Below, piece by piece: positions 1 to 7,919 of a stretch of 41,290 nt of DNA (positions are counted from its first letter, which is position 1; each line of letters starts with the position of its first letter). The translations under genes were made by a program, and so were the position numbers. This DNA comes from CAYFUF01 sp964346245 (GTDB lineage: Bacteria; Bacillota; Clostridia; Tissierellales; Peptoniphilaceae), in NCBI GenBank assembly GCA_964346245.1, contig CAYFUF010000013.1:1-41290 (forward strand). Reading direction: 5' to 3'. The notes below the pieces were generated by a model. It made no database searches. It saw only the letters and a program-made list of their open reading frames with translations, and was not told where the DNA came from.

Positions 1-814
1 CGTAGAGGTCTTCATCAAGATCAAAAATATGGGTCTCAATCTTGGTATTATCGGCTTCCGTGAAGGTAGGATTAGTACCGATATTCGTCATCCCATAGTA
101 GTAGGGAGCTTCGAGATCATCCAAGTATACCCTAGTCAGATAGACGCCATCATGAGGCACGATATAATCGTTGTCCCAATACAAATTCGCTGTTCTAAAG
201 CCCAGCTTCCTACCTCTATTAGCGCCAGGAACTACCTCCCCTGCTATTCGAAAAGGCCGGCCAAGCATCTTCATTGCATTCTTGACGTTCCCATCCCTGA
301 GCGTTTGGCGAATACGGCTTGAACTAATTCTCTCTCCATCCGCTAATATATCGTCGATCACAAAGACCTCGTAGTCATACTTCCTCTGATTTATCAATAA
401 ATCGGTAACTTTACCTTCTGCCCAACAGCCAAAAGTATAGTCGTGGCCAATCGTAATTGCCTTAACCTTCAATTGCTCCTTGAGAACATCCTCAATAAAA
501 GCCATCTTATTGATCGCACAAAACTTATGGTCGAAACTCTTCATGTAAACGATATCGACACCGAGTCGTTTCAATATTTCTTCTTTATCCGTTAGACTGG
601 TCAACAGCTGTAGCTGCTTATGTTTAAGTTCCGAGAGGGTATGGTTCTTAAAAAGAAGAACACTGGATAGGTATCCCTGCTCTTTGGCGACTTCAACCGC
701 TTTTCTTATTAGTGCTTGGTGCCCCAAATGTATACCATCAAAGTTCCCCAATGCAATAGAAACTGGTTTTTGGATCAGCGCTTGTTCGCCCTTATCACAA
801 TCAATGATTCTCAT
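1..814 (-). CDS. ribF: Bifunctional riboflavin kinase / FAD synthetase (3' end cut by window)
   Basis: Makes FMN from riboflavin and then FAD from FMN, in the cytoplasm. 271 codons are visible; the C-terminus lies beyond base 1. The N-terminal nucleotidyltransferase half shows the GIHLGH motif (about residues 27-32) and the ISSSRIR signature. The C-terminal kinase half begins with PGANRGRKLGFRTANL and continues to TNIGTNPTF, both close to family motifs. The start is ATG at 814, preceded by GAGGTAAGG, and lies 9 bases after the truB stop. The gene is last in the rimP-nusA operon, the usual place in Firmicutes. The segment that is TFxPHP in most relatives reads LLFKNHT here, a mild divergence. 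The cofactor made is the one used by the FAD and FMN enzymes elsewhere in the window. Confidence 0.95.
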   Translation of the reverse strand, partial: MRIIDCDKGEQALIQKPVSIALGNFDGIHLGHQALIRKAVEVAKEQGYLSSVLLFKNHTLSELKHKQLQLLTSLTDKEEILKRLGVDIVYMKSFDHKFCAINKMAFIEDVLKEQLKVKAITIGHDYTFGCWAEGKVTDLLINQRKYDYEVFVIDDILADGERISSSRIRQTLRDGNVKNAMKMLGRPFRIAGEVVPGANRGRKLGFRTANLYWDNDYIVPHDGVYLTRVYLDDLEAPYYYGMTNIGTNPTFTEADNTKIETHIFDLDEDLY

Positions 815-823
815 CCTTACCTC

Positions 824-1711
824 TCAGTGGGTTAAAACCTTCTTCATTCTTAAACGATTCTCCGCCTCGTCCAAGTAGCCTAGACCGATAAACGATTTCG
901 GTCCATAAATCCGATATAAGAGACCTGGTTTTAGATCTTGTTGACCTACTTTCAACTTAACCCCATGTAGGGCAAGTTCCGCTTCCTTCTCATTCAGCTC
1001 AAGAGCGTCAAAAATCTGTAATCCGCTATCGACGCGCTGTATGCTATCTTGCCAATTAACTAGGCCATCTTTCAGTTTTGCAATCGGAATTGCATCCTCA
1101 ATAGCATAAGGCCCAACTCGTGTCCTAACCAGCTCCTGAAGGGTTGCTAGGCTTCCCATGCTGACACCTATATCTTTCACCAATTGCCTAATATACGTGC
1201 CCTTAGAGCACGAACAGCGAAAGCGACATGACTTATCATCGAAAGATAGAAGATCCAAGGAATATATCTCAATCGATCGGGCTTTTCGTTCAACTTCTTT
1301 CCCAGCTCTTGCTAAATCGTAAAGCCTCTGTCCTTTGACCTTAATCGCAGAATACATAGGTGGAACTTGATCAATTCTACCACGAAACTTAGTAAATGCT
1401 TTCTCGATACTATCCTCGTTGACGTCCGGTAGGGCAGCTTCTTTAATTACTTGCCCTTGTACATCCAGAGTATCCGTTTCAAAGCCAAAGATCATCGTCC
1501 CTTCGTAGGTCTTGCCCTGAGCAGAAATATACTCGCTTACTCGAGTGGCTTGGCCAAGACAAATTGGTAGAACACCAGTCACCATGGGATCAAGCGTCCC
1601 CGTGTGGCCAATCTTCTTTTGCCCCACCACGCCTCTAAGGATGGCAACAACGTCATGGGATGTCATATCCTTATCTTTGTTGATATTCAGGATTCCATTT
1701 ATGAGGGCCAT
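824..1711 (-). CDS. truB: tRNA pseudouridine-55 synthase TruB
   Basis: Converts U55 in the T-loop of tRNAs to pseudouridine. 295 residues, a normal family length. The catalytic motif GHTGTLDP is at residues 35-42, with Asp41 the expected nucleophile. The C-terminal part looks like a short PUA-type RNA-binding domain. I place the start at ATG 1711 (MALINGIL) rather than the upstream ATG at 1729, because GGAG sits 8 bases before it and the protein then begins like other TruBs. The start overlaps the end of nrnA by 13 bases, which suggests translational coupling. Neighbours rbfA, nrnA and ribF are the standard set. Confidence 0.96.
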   Translation of the reverse strand: MALINGILNINKDKDMTSHDVVAILRGVVGQKKIGHTGTLDPMVTGVLPICLGQATRVSEYISAQGKTYEGTMIFGFETDTLDVQGQVIKEAALPDVNEDSIEKAFTKFRGRIDQVPPMYSAIKVKGQRLYDLARAGKEVERKARSIEIYSLDLLSFDDKSCRFRCSCSKGTYIRQLVKDIGVSMGSLATLQELVRTRVGPYAIEDAIPIAKLKDGLVNWQDSIQRVDSGLQIFDALELNEKEAELALHGVKLKVGQQDLKPGLLYRIYGPKSFIGLGYLDEAENRLRMKKVLTH

Positions 1712-2670
1712 TCCATCTGCTCCAAACACACCTTTATCATCTGGTAAGCTTCTTCATTTGTAGCATCGATGCTACAACCAGCAGCCATAATGTGACCTCC
1801 GCCACCAAAATGCTTAGCAATAGCTGCCACATCATAATACTCCTTGGATCGAATGCTGACCTTTTGGTCTTTCCCTCCCCTATCCTTGACGATGCAAGCA
1901 ACTTCTACGCCCTTCAAGTTCTTCAAGGTATCGACAACCGTCTCTGCATCCGCCATAGACAAACTATACTTTTCTAAGACGTCCATTCTCAGGTTGGCTA
2001 AAGCTACTTTGCCACCATGCAGATATTCAGCATGCTCAACCACATAAGCGGTAAACTCAATCATTTTAGGATCCAAAGTACGATACTCATATAGATAGAT
2101 TAAATCAGCATCAGCCCCTAAATCTAAGAGTTCAGCACCTACTCGCATTGCCTCTTGCCTTGAGGACCGGTATAGGAAACGATTGGTATCGGTAATGATA
2201 CCTGTATACAAAGCAGTCGCTGCTTCTTTAGTAATCTGATATGGACCTGTTAGGAGCAGCTTGGCAATCAGCTCAGAGGTGGAAGAGGCTCTACTATCGA
2301 CTAAATTGACATCGCAGATCATTTCGTTAGTGGTGTGGTGATCGATGCATAAACTAGAAGTAGCTGTATCCAAATACTTCGCTGTAGCACCCAACCGCTT
2401 CCTGTCGCCTATATCGACCATAACAAAGAGATCATAACTTTCATTGCCCACTTTCTCCTTAACCAAATCAACTAGAGGAATATAAGAAAGATGGTCCGGT
2501 ACCTGATCATCCACAACCATAGTAACTTCTTTGCCCACTTCAAGCAAAGTCAGACCCAAACCGAGTATTGAGCCTAGACAGTCACCATCAGGACTGACAT
2601 GACCTGTAATGACTATAGATTTAGCCTTTTCAAAAGCAGTATAAATTTCTTTTACCATTTGGCTATCCAT
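1699..2670 (-). CDS. nrnA: DHH-family nanoRNase / pAp phosphatase NrnA
   Basis: Predicted cytoplasmic DHH/DHHA1 phosphoesterase that degrades very short RNAs and dephosphorylates 3'-phosphoadenosine-5'-phosphate. 323 residues. Metal-binding motifs are visible: SPDGD at residues 26-30, VDIGD near 85-89, DHH at 110-112 and GIITDT further on. The DHHA1 substrate-binding loop GGGGHIMAAG is near residue 290. The ATG at 2670 follows GAGGAG at good spacing. It sits between rbfA and truB, as ytqI/nrnA-like genes do in many Clostridia. Some members of the family prefer cyclic dinucleotide breakdown products (pApA), so exact substrate preference is inferred. Confidence 0.93.
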   Translation of the reverse strand: MDSQMVKEIYTAFEKAKSIVITGHVSPDGDCLGSILGLGLTLLEVGKEVTMVVDDQVPDHLSYIPLVDLVKEKVGNESYDLFVMVDIGDRKRLGATAKYLDTATSSLCIDHHTTNEMICDVNLVDSRASSTSELIAKLLLTGPYQITKEAATALYTGIITDTNRFLYRSSRQEAMRVGAELLDLGADADLIYLYEYRTLDPKMIEFTAYVVEHAEYLHGGKVALANLRMDVLEKYSLSMADAETVVDTLKNLKGVEVACIVKDRGGKDQKVSIRSKEYYDVAAIAKHFGGGGHIMAAGCSIDATNEEAYQMIKVCLEQMEWPS

Positions 2671-2679
2671 TAGTGCTCC

Positions 2680-3129
2680 TCACGCTTCATCTATATCTTC
2701 TGCATCATCACCTGCTGCATGATCATTTTCCTGAACAACTTCTTCCAAACCATTTTCCATGCGTTTTTCAGCATTCAAACGGTCTTGTTCCAGTGTTTCA
2801 TTGATGAGTTGGTCCATATAGAGACCATATTCCAAAGAATTATCCAGATGGAAACGTAGTTCTGGAATCTGGCGAATCTTGACCTCTTTAGCAATGCTAT
2901 TCTTTAAGTAACCTGTTGCTGATTCGAGCCCTTCAATCGTCTGATTCTTATCCCAGTCCGTACCCATTACAGAAACATAGACATCAGCATATGATAAATC
3001 ACTTGATATGCGGATGTCAGTAACTGTGGTTATCTTTGAAATCTTAGGATCATTGAGCTCGTAGGCAATACTATTCGACAAGACCTTTTTCAGTTCCTGC
3101 GCTATTCTTCCAATACGAATGTTATCCAT
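2680..3129 (-). CDS. rbfA: Ribosome-binding factor A
   Basis: Small KH-like protein that binds the immature 30S subunit and helps 16S rRNA 5'-end processing. 149 residues. The N-terminus MDNIRIGRIAQELKK and the block ELNDPKIS...VTDIRISSDLSYADVYVSVMG are typical. The C-terminal ~35 residues are rich in Asp/Glu. Start chosen at ATG 3129 because GAGGAG precedes it by 6-7 bases; ATG 3150 has no ribosome site. It lies 73 bases after the infB stop and 9 bases before nrnA. Confidence 0.95.
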   Translation of the reverse strand: MDNIRIGRIAQELKKVLSNSIAYELNDPKISKITTVTDIRISSDLSYADVYVSVMGTDWDKNQTIEGLESATGYLKNSIAKEVKIRQIPELRFHLDNSLEYGLYMDQLINETLEQDRLNAEKRMENGLEEVVQENDHAAGDDAEDIDEA

Positions 3130-3202
3130 CTCTGTCTCCTCACTATCCATCTTAACATGAAACTGGGGGCTAACCTTTAGGCTAGCCGCCCATGCCTCAT
3201 TT

Positions 3203-5752
3203 CTATTGCGGTTTAACCTCCACCTCGTGGTAGCACTCGAGTTGGTCGCCAACCTTTATATCATTATAATTCTCAATGCCCAAACCGCCTTCGTAGTTTT
3301 GGGCAATCTCCCTGACATCATCCTTAAAGCGACGCAAGGAAGAGATATTACCTTCTTGAATCACGATATCATTTCTCAACAGGCGAATCTTAGCATTGCG
3401 GACCATCTTACCAGAAAGAACGTAAATACCAGCAACCGTACCAGCATTAGGCACCTTAAAGGTGTCTCTAACCTCTGCACGACCTAGCACTTCTTCTTCG
3501 AAAACAGGGTCAAGCATCCCCTGGATTGCCTTTTCGATTTCCTCAATCGCTTCGTAGATGACCCTGTAGGTCCTCATCTCAATCTCATCCCTCTCCGCAA
3601 GAGCAATTGCCCCTTGGTTAGGTCTTACGTTGAAGCCAATGATGATTGCATTCGAAGCGGTCGCAAGCATTACATCAGACTCAGAAATACCACCAACGGC
3701 GCCGTGGATAATATTTACCTTAACTTCATTATTACCAAGCTTTTCAATTGATCCAGCTAAGGCGTCTATTGTACCCTTAACATCAGTCTTGACGATGATA
3801 TTCAATTCCTTGAGGCCATCCTCAGAAATCTGCATATGCAAATCATCAAGCGAAATGTGAGTCGTCTTATTGAGCTTTTCTTTCTTTGCTCGATCTTGAG
3901 CCCGGCTAGCAAAGTCTCTTGCAACCTTCTCATCTTCAACTGCATAGATATGGTCACCGGCCTCAGGAAGATCGGTTAAACCAATAATCTTCACGGGATA
4001 GGAAGGACCTGCTTCTTTTACTTTATTGCCTGCCGAATCGAACATTGCTCTAATATGTCCACTGACCTGTCCGGATACGACGTAGTCAGTATCCTTGAGT
4101 GTACCCTTTTGTACCAAAACAGAGGCCGTCGCTCCTCGACCCTTTTCGAACTCTGATTCGATAACGACACCAACAGCCTTGCGGTTAGGATTAGCTTTCA
4201 ATTCAGCTATTTCAGCGACAAGTAGAACATTTTCAAGAAGGTCATTAATACCCTCGCCAGTTTTTGCCGAGACGGGGACCATGATGATGTCTCCACCCCA
4301 CTCCTCTGAGATGAGACCGTATTCTGCCAATTCCTGCTTAACACGATTAGGATCAGCTTCGTACTTATCCATCTTATTGATAGCAACAACAATAGGTACA
4401 TCTGCTGCCTTAGCATGGTTAATTGCTTCAATGGTTTGAGGCATAACACCATCATCTGCCGCAACGACCAAGATGGCAATATCAGTCGCCTTAGCACCTC
4501 TGGATCGCATCTGCGTGAACGCTTCGTGACCTGGCGTATCTAATAGGGTAATGTGTTTTCCTTCATACTCCACCGTAGAAGCACCGATGTGCTGCGTAAT
4601 ACCGCCGGCTTCACCTCGTGTGACCTGAGTTTGCCTGATAGCATCCAATATAGAGGTCTTGCCGTGGTCGACGTGTCCCATTACGGTGATAACTGCTGGA
4701 CGAATTAGCAAGTCTTTTTCGTCGTCTTCCACATCTAGTTGCTCGAATATCTCGTCTACATCTGTCTCTTCTGGTTCTGTAATAAGAATACCAAACTTTT
4801 CTGCTACTTTTTCTGCTGTCTCAAAGGTAATTGATTCATTCAAACTCGCCATAACGCCCATACGAATAAGCTCGCCAATTACATCCATCGAGTTTTGTTG
4901 GATAGCTTTAGCAAAGTCAGAGACTGTAATTTCCTCTGGAATTTCTATAATTTGATCCGTAATATCTACCTCTACCTTCTTCTCAACAACTTGGTTTTGC
5001 TTGTTCTGTTGTTCTTGGTGTTTTTTCTTTGAACCTCTCTTTTTAGCGGTTCTTTTCTCTTCTTGCTCGACTGGATTAGCTTTATTCTTTGCTCCGGAAT
5101 CTTTCATCTTGTTGCGCTTTTTGGCGTTCTTGTCCCCATCATTGAAACGAGATTCTTTACTTTGATTATCCTTAGCGCTTTTCTTTGCCTTATCAGCATT
5201 ATCGCGATGTTGTCTATCCTTTATAGGTTGCTCAACGGATCTTTCCCCCCTGGAATCAGCTTTCCTAGCAGGTCTTCTTTGGTCATTACCCTTGCCCGAA
5301 ACAGGCCGGTCCGAAGATTTTCTTTGGTCTCTTGACCGGTCGCTAGGGGCTTTATCAGACGGTCTTCTTGGACTCCTACTCCTATCATGAGAAGTATTTT
5401 CAGAAGATTTTCTGGAATCCCTATTATGGTCGCTTGAGGACCTTCCGCTAGGCTTACTTGCATCATTGTGCTGTCTTCTATCTTGATCCTTATTCAGCTT
5501 GCTATCCTTACTTTGAACTCTTCTCTGTCCGTCTCTACTGTCGGTTCTAGGTTTCTTGCTTGCTGATCTTTCCGCTGACTTCTTATTCTTATCTTCCGTT
5601 TTCTTCTTGAAATGGTCTCTTACTTGGGCAATCTCTTTATCTTCCATTGCCGACATATGAGAGGGATAATCCAAGTTGAACTGTTTTACTAACAGTTCTC
5701 TAAAATCCTTTGAGCTGTAACCTAATTCTTTTGCTAATTCGTATACTCTCAT
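3203..5752 (-). CDS. infB: Translation initiation factor IF-2
   Basis: GTPase that places initiator fMet-tRNA in the ribosomal P site. 849 residues. Domains in order: a short N-terminal IF2_N helix bundle (MRVYELAKELGYSSKDF), then a highly charged linker over about residues 54-250, a second IF2_N-like segment (EITVSDFAKAIQQNS), the G domain from about residue 355 (GHVDHGKT, DTPGHEAF, NKMDKY, SAKTGEG), and domains II-IV. The linker is unusually rich in Ser-Arg and Ser-Asp-Arg runs such as HDRSRSPRRPSD. The ATG at 5752 follows AGAGGTG, 9 bases after the rnpM stop. The ylxQ gene that usually precedes infB is absent. Confidence 0.98.
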   Translation of the reverse strand: MRVYELAKELGYSSKDFRELLVKQFNLDYPSHMSAMEDKEIAQVRDHFKKKTEDKNKKSAERSASKKPRTDSRDGQRRVQSKDSKLNKDQDRRQHNDASKPSGRSSSDHNRDSRKSSENTSHDRSRSPRRPSDKAPSDRSRDQRKSSDRPVSGKGNDQRRPARKADSRGERSVEQPIKDRQHRDNADKAKKSAKDNQSKESRFNDGDKNAKKRNKMKDSGAKNKANPVEQEEKRTAKKRGSKKKHQEQQNKQNQVVEKKVEVDITDQIIEIPEEITVSDFAKAIQQNSMDVIGELIRMGVMASLNESITFETAEKVAEKFGILITEPEETDVDEIFEQLDVEDDEKDLLIRPAVITVMGHVDHGKTSILDAIRQTQVTRGEAGGITQHIGASTVEYEGKHITLLDTPGHEAFTQMRSRGAKATDIAILVVAADDGVMPQTIEAINHAKAADVPIVVAINKMDKYEADPNRVKQELAEYGLISEEWGGDIIMVPVSAKTGEGINDLLENVLLVAEIAELKANPNRKAVGVVIESEFEKGRGATASVLVQKGTLKDTDYVVSGQVSGHIRAMFDSAGNKVKEAGPSYPVKIIGLTDLPEAGDHIYAVEDEKVARDFASRAQDRAKKEKLNKTTHISLDDLHMQISEDGLKELNIIVKTDVKGTIDALAGSIEKLGNNEVKVNIIHGAVGGISESDVMLATASNAIIIGFNVRPNQGAIALAERDEIEMRTYRVIYEAIEEIEKAIQGMLDPVFEEEVLGRAEVRDTFKVPNAGTVAGIYVLSGKMVRNAKIRLLRNDIVIQEGNISSLRRFKDDVREIAQNYEGGLGIENYNDIKVGDQLECYHEVEVKPQ

Positions 5753-5761
5753 CGTTCACCT

Positions 5762-6022
5762 CTATTCACTTACATCATGCACAATCTCCTCATAGAATTC
5801 GCTATCAAAAGAAGTTTTTAACGCCGCTTTCAATATATTTTTCTTCTGTGCTAGTCTGATACATTCTTCTTTTCGACATAAATATGCGCCGCGACCATTA
5901 GCCTTACCGGTCCGATCAATCATAACACCCTGCTCTGGGTGATTAACAATGCGGATTAATTCTTTCTTTGCTTTCTTCTCTTGGCAGGCAACACATTTTC
6001 TCATTGGTGTTTTTGATGCCAT
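5762..6022 (-). CDS. rnpM: RnpM (YlxR), RNase P modulator
   Basis: 86-residue YlxR/DUF448 protein. The N-terminal MRKCVACQEKK and the GRGAYLC motif (about residues 44-50) are diagnostic. In B. subtilis the family binds the RNase P RNA and modulates its activity. The ATG at 6022 follows AGAGGA. It lies between nusA (25-base gap) and infB (9-base gap), its conserved location. Cys residues in CVAC and CRKEEC are kept. The older suggestion that YlxR is a nucleic-acid-binding regulator is compatible. Confidence 0.94.
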   Translation of the reverse strand: MASKTPMRKCVACQEKKAKKELIRIVNHPEQGVMIDRTGKANGRGAYLCRKEECIRLAQKKNILKAALKTSFDSEFYEEIVHDVSE

Positions 6023-6047
6023 ATCTTATCCTCTAATTCTTATCCAA

Positions 6048-7316
6048 TTATTGGTCTTCAAAATCATCTTCATCACTGAAGTTGTCATCTTCGTACTGAT
6101 CGTCATCAGTGAAACTATCGGCATCATCTTCTTCATCATAATCGTCTTCCGAAGCAATGCCAGCCTCGTAATCATCAGGCATTGCAAACAAATCAACTTC
6201 GTCTACCTCATTGTCGGAAGTCAAGTCGTCTTCTTGAGCATCATCGAAGTAGCTTTCCGTTGCATCGTACTCCTCTTGACTTTCCTCATATTGGCTTTGC
6301 CCTTTTATATCGATTTTCCAACCAGTAAGCTTAGCTGCTAAGCGCACATTTTGACCTTCCTTGCCGATAGCTAAGGAAAGCTGATCATCAGGGACGACGA
6401 TAATCGCAGAATGATCTGGCTCATTGATAATTACTTTGTTTACCTTTGAAGGGCTTAAGGCGTTGGAGATGAAAACGCTAGAATCCTTATCATAGATAAC
6501 AATATCCATCTTTTCTCCGCTTAGCTCGTCAACGATAACATTGACACGATTTCCTTTGTAACCTACGCAAGCACCAATAGGATCCACATTGGGATCATTA
6601 GAGAAAACTGCTAATTTACTCCTAGAGCCAGCTTCTCGAGCGATGGAAAATATCTCGACCGTTCCATCGGCAATCTCTGGTACCTCTTGCTCGAATAGGC
6701 GGATGACTAAGTTGTGGTTAGCTCTTGACAAGAGGACTTGAGGTCCCTTGGTATTATTCCTGACTTCGGCCACATATAGCTTAATACGGTCGCCAGCTTC
6801 GTAAGTTTCTCCAGGAATCTGTTCCGACTGAGGAACCACACCATCGGTCATGCCCAAGTTGATATAGATATTGTTATAGTCAACCCGCTGGACCGTCCCA
6901 GTAATCATCTCTTTGACACGGTTAATATACTCGTCATAAATTGATTCTCTTTCCGCATCACGCAACTTCTGAATGACAATATTTCTTGCTGTTTGTGCAG
7001 CTACGCGGCCAAAGTTTTTAGGTTTAACCTCCACTTGGACTACGTCATCGATAGCTGCAGTCTTTCTCACGGTCTTCGCTTCTTCCAGAGAAATCTGAGA
7101 ATACTTATCTTCCACTTCATCAACAACCGTTTTTAAAGCGTATACCTTAATATCACCGTTATTATCATTGATATGCACAGATACATTGGTATTATCATTA
7201 AAGTTCTTCTCGTAGCTCTTTTCCAATGCTTTTTCCAGAGCCTCTAGAATTACAGCTTTGGAAATTCCTTTTGACTCTTCTAAATCTTCTAATGCCTCAA
7301 TCAGTTTTTTGTTCAT
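6048..7316 (-). CDS. nusA: Transcription termination/antitermination factor NusA
   Basis: RNA polymerase-associated elongation factor that promotes pausing and intrinsic termination. 422 residues. Order: N-terminal RNAP-binding domain (MNKKLIEALEDLEESKGISK), S1 domain (ITGTVQRVDYNNIYINLG), KH1 (DPIGACVGYKGNRVNVIVDE) and KH2 (AIGKEGQNVRLAAKLTGWKIDI). The last ~75 residues form a very acidic Asp/Glu tail (DDYDEEDDADSFTDDDQ and similar), longer than in B. subtilis NusA, which ends soon after KH2. The ATG at 7316 follows GGAAGG. It is second gene after rimP, behind the leader hairpin at 7814-7846. Confidence 0.97.
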   Translation of the reverse strand: MNKKLIEALEDLEESKGISKAVILEALEKALEKSYEKNFNDNTNVSVHINDNNGDIKVYALKTVVDEVEDKYSQISLEEAKTVRKTAAIDDVVQVEVKPKNFGRVAAQTARNIVIQKLRDAERESIYDEYINRVKEMITGTVQRVDYNNIYINLGMTDGVVPQSEQIPGETYEAGDRIKLYVAEVRNNTKGPQVLLSRANHNLVIRLFEQEVPEIADGTVEIFSIAREAGSRSKLAVFSNDPNVDPIGACVGYKGNRVNVIVDELSGEKMDIVIYDKDSSVFISNALSPSKVNKVIINEPDHSAIIVVPDDQLSLAIGKEGQNVRLAAKLTGWKIDIKGQSQYEESQEEYDATESYFDDAQEDDLTSDNEVDEVDLFAMPDDYEAGIASEDDYDEEDDADSFTDDDQYEDDNFSDEDDFEDQ

Positions 7317-7330
7317 TGCCTTCCGTCTTT

Positions 7331-7789
7331 CTAAAAGATTATTGCTGGTTTCATAAGAGCGACTTCCTTCTTGGGAATCTTGTGCTCACTATTATTTCTC
7401 ACTACGGTAAAATATTCATCGTCGAAACTCTTCAAGGTGACGATCCAAGTCTTGTCTCCATCCCTTTTCTGATAAAAAGAGAGTTCAACTTGACCATCTA
7501 GATAACGTTTATAATCGTTGTCGTTTTTTAGTGGTCGATTCAAATCAGGTGAAGAAACCTCTAAATAATAATTCTCATCGATAGGATCAAGCTCATCAAG
7601 AAGTGGGCTCAAGTGGTTGCTGACTGCTTCACAATCATCTACAGTCGTCCCCTTTTCGTTATAGATGAAAAAGCGCAAAAAGGATTCTTTATTCTCTCTA
7701 ACAAATTCTACATCGACCATCTGGTAACCGAGGGATTCAATCTCTTGATCAAATCTGGGTCTTAAATCTTCAAGCTGTTTTCTATCCAT
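7331..7789 (-). CDS. rimP: Ribosome maturation factor RimP
   Basis: Needed for 30S subunit assembly. 152 residues, normal length. Family features are ESLGYQMVDVEFVREN, CEAVSNHLSPLLDE and YYLEVSSPDLNRPL (the conserved E-V-S-S-P-G-x-x-R-P-L block, here with Asp for Gly). Start set at ATG 7789 (MDRKQLEDL) because AGGAGGAG lies just upstream; the longer reading frame from 7840 would run through the leader hairpin. First gene of the nusA operon. Confidence 0.95.
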   Translation of the reverse strand: MDRKQLEDLRPRFDQEIESLGYQMVDVEFVRENKESFLRFFIYNEKGTTVDDCEAVSNHLSPLLDELDPIDENYYLEVSSPDLNRPLKNDNDYKRYLDGQVELSFYQKRDGDKTWIVTLKSFDDEYFTVVRNNSEHKIPKKEVALMKPAIIF

Positions 7790-7813
7790 TTCTCCTCCTA
7801 CCGATTTTCCCCT

Positions 7814-7846
7814 AAAAAAACAAGAGTAGGACGCACCCACTCTTGT
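7814..7846 (-). terminator. Intrinsic terminator / attenuator in the rimP-nusA leader
   Basis: On the minus strand, arms ACAAGAGT and ACTCTTGT pair perfectly (8 bp, plus two more G-C pairs after a mismatch) and are followed at once by seven T. It lies downstream of the predicted rimP promoter (7872-7900) and just upstream of the rimP ribosome site. It can therefore stop polC read-through and also attenuate the operon's own transcript. In B. subtilis NusA autoregulates its operon by stimulating such a leader terminator; that function here is inferred. Confidence 0.85.
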
Positions 7847-7871
7847 ATTCTTTATCTATACAATTTAATTA

Positions 7872-7900
7872 ATTATAGCAGAATTTGAGCGAGTTTGCAA
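7872..7900 (-). promoter_or_regulatory. Sigma-A-type promoter for rimP-nusA-infB operon
   Basis: Minus strand -35 TTGCAA (7895-7900), 17-base spacer, -10 TATAAT (7872-7877). The -10 is a perfect match and the -35 matches at four of six. Expected start near 7865, which gives a leader of about 75 nt containing the hairpin at 7814-7846. Confidence 0.7.
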
Positions 7901-7919
7901 GCTTTTAACAAGCTTCTAT

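Noticed and set aside
5949..6341. 130-codon open frame on the plus strand opposite nusA and rnpM
   Set aside because: It lies wholly across conserved genes on the other strand, and its hydrophobic sequence is what the complement of an acidic Asp/Glu-rich coding region produces.
7894..7917. Small inverted repeat AAGCTT...AAGCTT right after polC
   Set aside because: Six-base arms and no U-tract. It overlaps the rimP -35, and the stronger hairpin at 7814-7846 explains termination.
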